64,000 nt of DNA from Anolis sagrei (Eukaryota; Chordata; Lepidosauria; Squamata; Anolidae), in NCBI RefSeq assembly GCF_037176765.1, contig NC_090025.1, forward strand, positions 173,212,040 to 173,276,039, read 5' to 3'. The notes beneath the pieces were generated by a model that saw nothing but the letters and a program-made list of their open reading frames with translations, was not told where the DNA came from and made no database searches. Positions 11,501-23,500 of this stretch are shown here, one piece after another. Position 1 is the first letter of the stretch; each line of letters opens with the position of its first letter. The translations under genes were made by a program, and so were the position numbers.

Positions 11501-14500
11501 AATCACCAGGTTGTTGTAGGTTTCTTTGAGCTATATGGCCATGTTCTAGAGGCATTCTCTCCTGACGTTTCGCCTGCATCTATGGCAAGCATCCTCAGTT
11601 AGTGAGATCACTAAATACCTCACTACCTCTGAGGATGCTTGCCATAGATGCAGGCGAAACGTCAGGAGAGAATGCCTCTAGAACATGGCCACATAGCCCG
11701 AAAAAACTTACAACAACCTATGAATTTTAAATTGTTCAGTGTATGCATATTTTACAGAAATATGCTTTAATATATGCATTTTACTGCATGTTTTTATGAT
11801 ATGTTTTAACTATGCTGTGCTCTGCCTTGAGCCATAAGAGAAACGTAAACAAAAAAAATATTGTTATTACTATAACATCCCTACACTAAAGTTCAGATTT
11901 TATTATTCAAAACAAGTACAGCTACTCCAAACCTGGTCTGTACAATTTCTTGGCTTTTCTAGTGGCTTCTGATCCATGATGGTGTGTAACTATGACTCTC
12001 CAGATGTTTTTGGACTGCAAGTTGTATCAGTCCAATCCAGAAAGCCACAGTTATCCATCACTTCTTACATGAAGTCCCACCCCTGTTCCTCTACTTCCTT
12101 CCCACATGTGATCCTTGAAAAATATGCCTTGACTACTACAAAATACACAGCAAACAAGTGAAAAGGCAACACATTCTACATATTCTTGGACTACAACTTT
12201 CATGAGCCCTGACTACTGGGGTCTATGCCAGTAGTTCTCAACTTGCGGGTCCCCAGATGCTTTAGCCTTCAACTCCCAGAAATCCTAACAGCTGGTAAAC
12301 TGACTGGGATTTTTGGGAGTTGTTGACCAAAACACCTGTGGACCACAGGTTGAAAACCATGGTCTATGGAAATTGCAATCCAAAATGACTGCAGGGTATC
12401 AGGTTGCCTGCTCCTGGAGAAAATACAAAGTCAGTTCAGTTTAGAATTAGAAACCCTGTTCTGCTACATCAAGTTCTGGTTTTGTCAGGTACAGCAAAAC
12501 ATGGGAAGGAAGACCATTTGCTTTATATTCGTACCTATTATCCCGCCGACGTCATACCAAATGGAGAGCTGATCAGCTTCCGCCTCTTTCCACTTAAATT
12601 TGCTGCTGAGGTAGAAAGGCAGCCAGAAGAAGAAAGAGTAGTTCACGAGCTTCAAGCAAGCATATGCTAGGGAATACTGAAACAGATACCCCACCCCAAA
12701 AGCAGAAAGTCATTAGAACAGAGGCAACCTGGAAGCTGATCCAGGATAATATAAGAGGCTGGACATCAGTCTTGGATGGAGAGGCTTGGCTTCAGATTCC
12801 TGTTCCACTCTGAGGTTGGCTAGGTAACCAACAGAATTCTCAGTCAAACCTACTTCAAGACTGTGAGGAATAAAATGAGAAGTGCTGAACTAAGCCATCC
12901 ACCCCATTATGCTTGCTGATTTTTTTTTCCGTGTTATTGCAACCGCCAGAATGCGAAAGGCTGGCTAGCTTCAGTAGAACATAGCTGAAAGTCATAAGTA
13001 GCTGAGAGTCACAACATATGGGTAACAAAGTTGGTTCTGCAGCCTGCAAGTCCCTTTAAACCAGTGGTTCTCAACCTGTGGTCCATGGATCACCAGTGGT
13101 CTGCAAGAACTAAAATATAGTCTGTGGCCTCACCGTTACACTACACCATTGCAACAAGAGCGACTGGTCTCGCAAAACCCTCTTATAGTGCCAAGGCTTA
13201 TTAAATATGGTTTTCTGTAGGCGAGCAGATGGCGACTATAGAATGGCATATGTTTTGTATCAGAAAATAGAGCTGATGTGATCTATTCAATGCAATTTTC
13301 TGAATCAACACCCTAAATAACCAAACCGAATCTAAAGTTGACCAAAAACTGATTCCTAACCCAAATGGTTGCTGGTCAAAGTGGTCCCTGGTCAAAAAAG
13401 GTTGGGAACCACTGCTTTAGACTTAACCCATAGCTGAAGGCCAAAACGTTGAGTGAATAGTCTTATATTTCTAAGGTCCCTTTTACACTGCCATGTAAAA
13501 TCCAGATTATCTGCTTAAAATGGATTATATAGCATATAATCCAGTTCAAAGAAAAAAGTATGGATTATGCTTTGATAATCTGAATTATATGGCACTGTAG
13601 AAGGTGCCTGAGATGCCATCTATTGGAAGATGCATACTAATTACAGTACCAGCAAAAAGGGGTTTTTTTAATATAAAAAAGTAACCGCGATTCTAAGATA
13701 CACCCCATTTTTAGATATATTTATATGGGGGGAGTGTGTCTTAGAAGTGAAAAATACAATAATTAAAAAAACACTGCTCCCGGAAGACTCCAGGAAAATC
13801 TAGAGAGAAGCAAAGAGCCTTATTGTATTCTGAGAGCTTGACATTTTTCAACAGAGTAAATTTCTATCACTTCTCATTTTGGGGGACAATGTACAAAAAC
13901 ACATCTTTAAAGGGTCTTTGGCTCATGACAAGAGCCCAGTGGAGAAAATTACCCCCCCCCCCACCCACACACACACAAAATTTACACTGTAGCCATACAT
14001 CCTTATTTAATAAAACATGGAACTTGGAAGAGTGACATTTTTGTTCTATAACTGCCTGACACCACTTGCCAGTATGAAATATTATGGGAGTTGGCCAAAA
14101 CTACTCTATTTTCCCACCTTGGGGAAAAAATCATAACAATACATGCAGCACTCACCAACATAACACCAGGTAGGCAACACGCCTGAAAAAATCCAATGGC
14201 CTGAGGCTGGAGTTCATTGTTGACATTGCGACTGCTGCTACTCAAATCAGCAGCTTGAATGGAATAATTGGGATCATCATCATCATCCTCATTTTCGTTA
14301 TCGTTGCCACCGATCAATGGCTCCCTGGCACCTTCTTCACCTTTGTCATCAACCTCTTTATCGACATCAGGAAGGCCTAGGAGAACACAGACAGAGCCAC
14401 AGATTAAAAACAGGACAAAAACATCCCCCACTCCCAGTACTACCACTTCTGGGCCAATGGTTTTCCTCCCTTCTGATTAGCTCACTTGCTCTCCTCATAC

Positions 14501-17500
14501 CTCAAGTTCTCCTTCTTTGGGTTAGAAATGCTTCTAGAAGGTGCGCTGCTGAGTCGCCAGTTTTTACCCCTGGTCTTCTAGCTCTTTCCAAAGTATCCTG
14601 TCTGATCCTGGAGCCGGCTTTGTCTGCTCTGTGTGTCTGGCCATTAGTTGGAAGACACAACAAATTAGTGCATTTCCCTATTTAACTGGGGCTGAACTTT
14701 TCCAACTCCAAGATCTAAAGCACCATCTGTATTGCAGGCTGCCACTCAAAGCCAGAGCTTGGAAAAGTTAGTTATTTAAACTATAAGTCCCAGAAACACC
14801 CAGCAAGAAGCCATTGACCAGGTAAACTGCTACACTTTTCTAGGCTCTGGACAAAATTAGGATTCTGAGATCAACCAGCAGCCTTTCTAACTGAGGACTT
14901 AAAAGGAAGATCCCCCAGAGTAGGCTTACTAACATAAAAGATTAAAGAACTCCATTTATCCAGTTGCCAAGATCTATACAAATCTATGATTCTTTTGCAA
15001 CTATTTTCAGATCCTTCTACCCCTTTCAGATAGACGTATCTCATGAAGATCTAATTACGTAGTTTGCCACCTGCTAACCTTGAACAGGCCCATCTAAGGT
15101 TGCACATCTAAGGTTGTTAATGTTTCCTCCAGAATTTTAACTTCAGTCTTGCATTTGTCAAGCCCCATACATCGCATGACGTGTTCTGCATACAAGTTGA
15201 ATAGGTTGAGTGAGAGTATACAATCCTGCTGTATGCCATAAACAGGAAATTTGGGGGAAAGTGTTGTCTCGTTAATTTTTCTCCAGCAGGAATCCTTCCA
15301 CTTGGCTTGAAAGATAGGAAGGGCCTCTCTCTTTCCTGTGCTGGAACCAATTCTCATTCAGCCCTTCCAGAGGTGGCTTCTCTTAAGTCCAAAACATCCA
15401 AAGGAGCAAGTCTGAAGGATACAGCTCTTGGCAGTCAGGTGGCTATCTTATGTACTAGAACTAAATGTCAGGTGCTTGCTTGCTTTATTTACTCCAAACA
15501 CTTTCACTCTGTTCTTCAGTTGGGAAAGAGTTCTCAGTACTGTCTGCAAAGATCAACACTGTATTGAAACCTACCATCCAAAAAAGTCAGGAGAGAAGGG
15601 CAATCAGTAAGAAAAACTATGGTTTGGCTACCACCGATTGATAGTTGGTGGCCCCACTTCCCTTCTCAACTTTATGGGAGGCTGTTACACTATTACAGTG
15701 TGCAATTAGTGGCAATTACTTCGAAAAGGATTCCAGGCACATTTTGAATGGATGGTTACACCTTGTTGACAGCCTAGTACTAACATGAGTGCCTTTTCCA
15801 TCAGAAGCCTGCTTCTCAAGATCATTGGCATAGGAAACCTTTTATATTCCAAACTCATTGCTAAAGGCAACAGAAAGAGGACTTTTTAGTGGCGTCATCC
15901 AAACTCTGCAGGTTTCTCCACTGTGCAAACACCTTCATATAGTGAGGACTTTTTGTCATTGGTGGATTTTGTGAACTCTAATTGCAAGTTTTGACTACAG
16001 TTCTTTTTTACTTCTGTTCCTCTGCATTTCTCTTAAAATGATGCGTTGCTGAGCAGATTTTTTTCCAGATAAAGCTATTCCTTTCACTTTGTTTGTTGTC
16101 TCAAACCTGTTCAAAAAGTAGCAAACAAGTGCTTTAAAACAGAAGTGGGCAAATTGTGTCCCTGCACCTCCATCGTTCCTAATGCCTGGTTATGTTGGCA
16201 GAAGCTGCAACCCAATAATAACTACAGAAGCCTACATCACCCACCATTATATAGGATAAATAAATGGATACTGTGCCATGCAGATTCCAAAGGACTAGCA
16301 TGGATGGTTCCGGAAACGGATAAATGGTGTGCCAAGACAAAATTAACTGTTCCGGTAAAGCAATCCTGGGAATTGGGCTTTGGAAGCTGGGAAGTCAACT
16401 GAGATAGATGGAATCAGATCTATTCACTCACCTACTTCTTTGGGAGAAATCACAAGACCAAAGAAAACAATAATTCCTCCAGCAAACTGTACGGATGCTG
16501 TCACCAAAAAAGCATACTGAAAGAGAGGAAGCAGAAACAGATTTCTGTTATGTAACTCTTAGATTTCCTCATTTCAAATTAAGCAATATGTATTTCCTTT
16601 TTAAAGCATTTTGTGTCTTTGCAGGGCTGGTGAAATGTAGTGGTCTCAGTGACAAATGACGATGTGGGGAGGGCAGAGTTCAAATTCCTGTTCAGCCATG
16701 GAGAAAAACCACTGGGTACGCCACACTTTCTCACCATAAGAGGAAGGCAATGTTAAACCTATTCTGAATAAATCCTCCCAAGAAAACTCAATGACAGGAT
16801 CACTCTATATTGACTTGAAGGTGCATAATGACAACTTCTCTTGGGTTTCATCATCACAAATAAAGTAATGTGTGCTTCCTTCTTAAAGTGTTTTGTGTCT
16901 CTATAGGTTTAAAGGTATTCCCCTGACATTAAGTCCAGTCATGTCTGACTCGGGGGGGTTGGTGCTCATCTCCATTTCTAAGCTGAAGAGCCAGCATTGT
17001 CCATAGACACTTTAAAGGTCATGTGGCTGGCATGACTGCATGGAGCACCATTACCATCCTGCCAGAGCAGTACCTATCGATCTACTCACATTTGCCTGTT
17101 TTCAAACTGCTAGGTCGGCAGGAGCTGAGGCTAACAACAGAGGAGCTCACCCCACTCCCCTGATTTGAACCAATGACCTTTCAGTCACCAACTTCAGCAG
17201 CTCAGCGGTTTAACCCACTGTGCCACCGGGGGTTCCTTGTATCTCTATAGGTACTTTTATACTGGAAAAATATGACTTGTTAAAAACAGCCCAATGGTTA
17301 GTGAACTAAAAAGCGGTCAAAATACTTGAAAGAGGCCATAAACATGCACCATAAACTTCTGTTCATGGAGCCGAATGGCTAAGCATCCCACCCCCAAATT
17401 GAGGATTTATTTCCACTTATTTTTTTAGGCTATACCGAGTCAGCTTTTTGATACTGCCTAATTCCCCAGATAAAATATTTTAACAATAAAAATTTACAGA

Positions 17501-20500
17501 GCTGAGAAAACGAAAACAATGAGGTAATAAAGTAACTGATAAAAACTAGGCATTTAAAAGGGGACTTAAACAGAAATAGAACAGGCTGTTTGAAATAGCT
17601 AGGTTTCTAAAACAGACACATAGATCTGGAATATTGTTTCCACAGTCTCAGGGCTGCCTCCAAAAAGGTGATTTGGTCATTAAAAAAACCCCAAGGTAAT
17701 CAGAGAAGTTCTTATCCTGAGATCCTAATGTCATGAAGAAATGAATGGCCCTAATATCTTAAGCTTAGACCTTTAAAGCCTTGAACAGAGAGCATAATGA
17801 AATTGGCTTGGAAACAAATAAGTTATCTGTGGAGCTACCAAAGAACAGATAGTCTCTTCGGCTTACTGGAATACTGCTTAGACTGACTTGCTGTTGAATA
17901 ATGGTTTCCCCAGTTTTCAAGTACAGCCCTAGACAGATTAATAGATTTAGGAAAGTACAGGTTAAAAATGTCTTTTCCTTTTTATTATTATTATTATTAT
18001 TTGGAATTTGGGACACCTTTATTTGGATATATATACATAATGAGATATCTTGGGAGATAGGACACATGTCTAAAAATGAAATTAATTAATGTTTCATATA
18101 CATATTATATACACAACCTGAAAATAATGTTATACAATATTTTAATCATTTATTTATTTCATGCATTTTGACCCTGCCGCCCTTCTCCCCGCTAAGGGGA
18201 CTTTTGAATATAAATTTTGAAAGCAATGAGACCTCTTTCTCAGCCAGTCATGTGGACAATTTCAGATTTAGGAGTATTTCAAATTTCAGAATTCCACATA
18301 AGGAATGCTTAATCTGTGTTACGTCACTGCTAACATAGCTGCTGCTTTAATACTGATTCCAACAGCAAATCTGAAGAAAGGAAATGAAACCCAAAAAGGC
18401 TCCTGCTAAAATAAATCAGATACTTTAAAAAGAGTGGCCTGATTCCCTCCATAACCCACTTTACCTGTTTATGTTGAAAAATATTAACATGCTTGCTCTC
18501 TAAATTTCACTCTGAGTTAATAAACGTCCAATGGTTTCATGCAGAAATTGAACTGCAGAGTCAGACCTGAGAACCAAGCTCTCAAGCAGCGAAACAGTGA
18601 TCTGCAATACCAGAAGTCTCGAAGGGGTCCAAACAATGCGGAAGGTAAATTGCTTGCAGTTCCACTCACCTCGTAGCCATATTGTAAAACTGAGGAGGCA
18701 AGGAATGCTCCGATGATATTGCCCACCGAGGCACAAGCACTCCAGAGGCCAAACACAAACCCTCTCCTAAATTGAAAGACAATCGATCAAAAGGTGAATG
18801 GATTGGGCAAATGTTGAGAAGGGAAGCAATTTCCATTTTCGACTTACAATAGTTGAAACTACAATACACAATGAAATTTACCTGTGCTTCTCGTAAAAAG
18901 GAATTATGGTTTACTTTTTAGAGGTCTATTTAGTTCCTCGTGACTACCAAAGAAGTCAGTTCAGAGATACTACAGGGTGAGGCAGCATAACTTCCTTTTC
19001 AAAAATGCGCGCCATTCAGTCGGTTGAAGACGTAGCGGAGCGCTAGTGGTCTCGTTCGATAGGCGGGAGTATAAAGTTTTGTCCTGACACAGTTCAGTCA
19101 CCATCATGCATTGGAACAGTGAGGAGCATGCTTTTGCCGTTGAGGCCTACTTTTCGAGTGGATTTGGAGTGGCCAGCCCACTCTCCAGATTTGGCCCCTT
19201 GTGATTTTTTTCTATGGTTTTCTTTGAAATCCCGTGTTTATGTGAACTGTCCAAGGACTCTACAAGATTTGAAGACCAACATCCAGGAAGAAATTGCCAA
19301 CATAATGCCTGCTATGCTGGCAAGAGTCATGACAGAAGGCGGTTTACTCAGTGTATGGAGAATGGGGGACGTCACCTGCCTAATTTGATCTTCAAAACTA
19401 CGTAAAAGAAAACTTTAGGTATGTGCCTACATTATAAAAATAAAAAAATCTGATTCATACAATGGGTATTATTAAGTTTTGAAAAAAGGAAGTTATGCTG
19501 CCTCACCCTGTATGTGGCCACATACAATCAGGCATGGGCAAATTTCATCCCTCCAGATGTTTGGACTCCCAAAAATCACAACCATCTTACCGGCTGCTAG
19601 GAATTGTGGGAGTCGAAGTTCAAAACATCTGGAGGGCTAGAGTCTGCCCATGTCTGACCTAGCTGTTAGTTCCAGCTTTTGTACTAGAAAACACTAATTT
19701 TAATTATCCATTCGCCAATCATTCTAGATAAATTACAAATATGTGTAATTTACCTGATAAATTACAAATATGTGTAATTTAGAAAGAAAGAAAACCACTA
19801 TTAGAAAGAAAGAAAACCACTATTAAAATTATAACACAACAAACGAAGTATGTAAACATAAAAATCACTTTCACACATAAAGGAAGCCAGAAGAATAAAA
19901 TCCACAGAGCAAAAGAAATGTAAACAGCTGAGAAAATAATAAGGCAATCACCTAGTCCAGGTTCTTTAGAGAAGACAATCCTTAGCCAATAATAATAATA
20001 ATCTTTATTTATATCTCGCTTCCTCTCCCCAAAGGGACTTGAGTGCCTAGGAGGAGGAGGAATCCTTCACCAATGGTCTTCTCATGTGCTAATCCACATT
20101 CCTCCGCCAAGGAAAAAAATAACAAAATGTGGATATTCAAGATATACATGCCTAGCAATGAGGGCTGCATTGTAAAGCACGCATAATGAAGAGAGATAAG
20201 GCAGCAATAGATAAAGGAGGAACTGACATACCCAGCTTTTCCAAACCAGTTTCCCATGACAGCTACGACACAAGGCCAACCAGTGGACTGTAGCAAGCCA
20301 TTCACAATCCACAGGCTGCAATAGAACCACTTGTTGTAAAAGTGCAGCCATTCCGTGACCGTGCCAAACACAAACACCTGGAAAGAAAGAAACAAGACAA
20401 TATAATGGCAAGGGGAAAGCATGTGAGCCTGTAATGTTCAATGGCCCTCTCTACTATTCACTTGCGGCCTACAATAAAAAAAATATAAAACTTTTGTTCA

Positions 20501-23500
20501 AACTTCTCAGCTTGGTTGCCTGAAAATAATTCCCATTTGCCACAGGAAACCGAGTAAGGAGACATTTAAAAATCTGGGCTAAAGAACTAAATTATGAGCA
20601 CGACTAATTGCTAAAGCTGGTGGGAGAAACTTCACAGTTTAAAAAGGATGAAGCATAAAAGGAAGGAGGAATGCCTAGAATAAGAGGTGTCACACATAAG
20701 GCACTACTTCCTAGCACCTCAGCATTTCTAATATCAATTTGAGTAGTCTTCAAAGGTACAATCACTACCTAATTACTGGGTAAATAATTCTCACAACAAA
20801 CTTTTTAGGTCTAATGGTGAACAAGTGGCTTAACTCATCCAGTCTTTAAATGAATGACCGACTAAGAGCTGCATTATACAGAAGTCTGCAAGCAGCAGCA
20901 TTAGAGACTACAGCTTAATTTAGAAAAGTTATAAAGACTAGTGTAATAAGCAGAGCTGAAAGCCTACAATGGATTTGCAAGCTAGTTTCAGCAAGAGATA
21001 TTTGAATTCCTTCTGTGTGGTTACTTTTAACCCAGTGGCGCAATGGGTTAAAACCTTGTGCTGGCAGGACTGCTGACTTAAAGGGCGGCGGTTCGAATTC
21101 TGGGACCAGAGTGAGCTCCCGTCTGTCAGCTCCAGCTTTCCATGCAGGGGCATGAAATAAGCCTTCTACAGAATGGTAAACATCTGGGCATCCCCTGGGC
21201 AATGTCCTTGCAGATGGCCAATTCTCTCACACCAGAAGCGACTTGCAAGTCAAGTCACTCCTGACAAACACACAAAACCCCACCCTAAATCCCACATTAC
21301 CTGAATACATTTTATGGAGTTAATGACATTTTTTGATCCCAGAATCTCATTTATATATGGCAGAACTTTTTGGTATGGTCTCTACCTTTTATTATGTGGC
21401 AAATCTAAGATTTCCCCCCTTTCAAATTAGAATTCCTGTCCCCCATTCTCAATGAATCTGGGCATAATGCCGAGGAGAATGCTGCATAAACACCATCACT
21501 TCCTAATTTGGATAGAAACAAGATTTCTCAGCTTACCACAAGCGCAGAGGAGCACATGCCAAATGACAGGACCCAGCGCATATTCAGACGATCCCCAACA
21601 ATACCACTGACAAAAAGACCCTACAAGAAGAGAATTTTGTTTTAATCAATAAGAATGATAGAATAACGTTCAGTCTATAAATGCCCCAGAATGGCCTGTA
21701 AGGCTGTAAGATGTTTTGTTCTTTTTATTTTGTACAAGGCATTCAGAACCATCAGAAATCTTTATATTGTTCTGAAAAAAGACAAGTTTGACCCTCAGCA
21801 CAGCCTCTGCATCTCCTCAGCCATGAAGCTCTCTAAAACTGGGCCATTCACAAACTCTTAGGCAAATGGGAAACACACACAGAAGAAAACTATCTACGCA
21901 CCACAGCATAAGAGAAGAGGAAGATGGTGTCCAGCGTCCCAAGAAAAAGAGTGGCTTCTTTTTCATCTGGAAATAAGTGACTGCTGTTCCAAAGCTGTAA
22001 AGAAAGAATCACTATTGTTACAAGTTGTGGCATGGGAAAGTGCTGTTCTGTCTCACCAAAAAAAAGATGAGGATAACTAACATACCACTTTTCTTGCCAT
22101 CTATATTTGTAACCACCTTTTCAGGTGAAAAATCAGGGGATATTCAGCTGGCATGATGTACTTTGTGTATTTCTGGCTGGCCCAATAAAAGTATTGCAAT
22201 TTCATGGATTGTGGATGTGACCAAGTATCAGTGTTGTAACACCAATTTCTGTCACAAGAGGTCAGTCCATTTTGCAGGATTAAGGGTAGCAGGCCTAAAT
22301 ACAGTGGTTCTCAAGATGTTTTGATAAAGCAGTGGTTCTCAAGATGTTTTGGCCTTCAAGTCCCAGATGTTTTGGCCTTCAAGTCCAAGAAATCCCAACA
22401 GCTGGTAAACTGGCTGGAATTTCTGGGAGTTGTAGGCCAAAACACCTGGGGACCCACAGGTTGAAAAACAATGCCCTAAAGGCACCAGATCCCACCAAAC
22501 CTTGGAAACAAAACAGGATCAGCCCTGGTTAGTACTTGGATGTGAAACTGCTGTAGCCTATATTTCAGAGGACTGAACTGGCAAAACCATCTCTGAATTT
22601 AATAAACCTTATGAAATTCATAGGGTTGTCAAAAGTCGACAGATAACTTGAAGGCATAGACATATACACTGATGTTGCTAGTCTGCCATGTGTCCACTGT
22701 CCCTCATCACTGGTGATATTGCCCAGGTTCAACTCACCGTTCGGACATGGAAACCTACTAGATGACCTTGGGCAAGTCACACACTCTCAGTCTCAGGGGA
22801 AGGCAAAAGTAACACCAACTGCAGCTTTTGCTGAGTCATTGTATCTATTTAACCCTTTCAGTGCTTGACTCACATTTTTGTAATTAAAAATACCTAGTTA
22901 ATTTTTAAAATTTCTAACAACCTTGACAGTATAAGAGTGTGCTGCTATACATCTTCAAGATGCAAAACAAGTTCAACTTAGTTCAGTGGTTCTCAACCTG
23001 TGGATCCCCAAGTGTTTTGGCCTACAACTCCCAGAAATCCCAGCCAGTTGACTAGCTGTTAGGATTTCTGGGAGCTGAAAGCCAAAACATCTGGGGACCC
23101 ACAGGTTGAGAACCACTGGCTTAACCTTTCTTCACCTACAGATCATCAGCTGGGGTCAACATGTAATGGCAAATGGTTGCTTCAAAGACAGAAATAGATA
23201 TAACTTGGTCACACTGGAAGGAGTTAATTTTAATGACAAAAATCAGAGCATGGAAAAAAGTGTGGCCTTCCAGATGATGTTTGATTGCATTTCCTAGAAT
23301 CTCTCGCTGTTGGCTATACTGGCTGGACATCATGGGAGTTGCAGTCCAAAAACTTCTGGAGGGACACACTTTGCATAACTCAGGATAAAGAAAAGTATGT
23401 CCTTTTAAAGAGATCCTCACTTACCTGGCAAATCCCACATATTATTACTTAAGGGTTAAAATGCCAATCATATCTATGGGACCAACTTTCTCATGACTGG

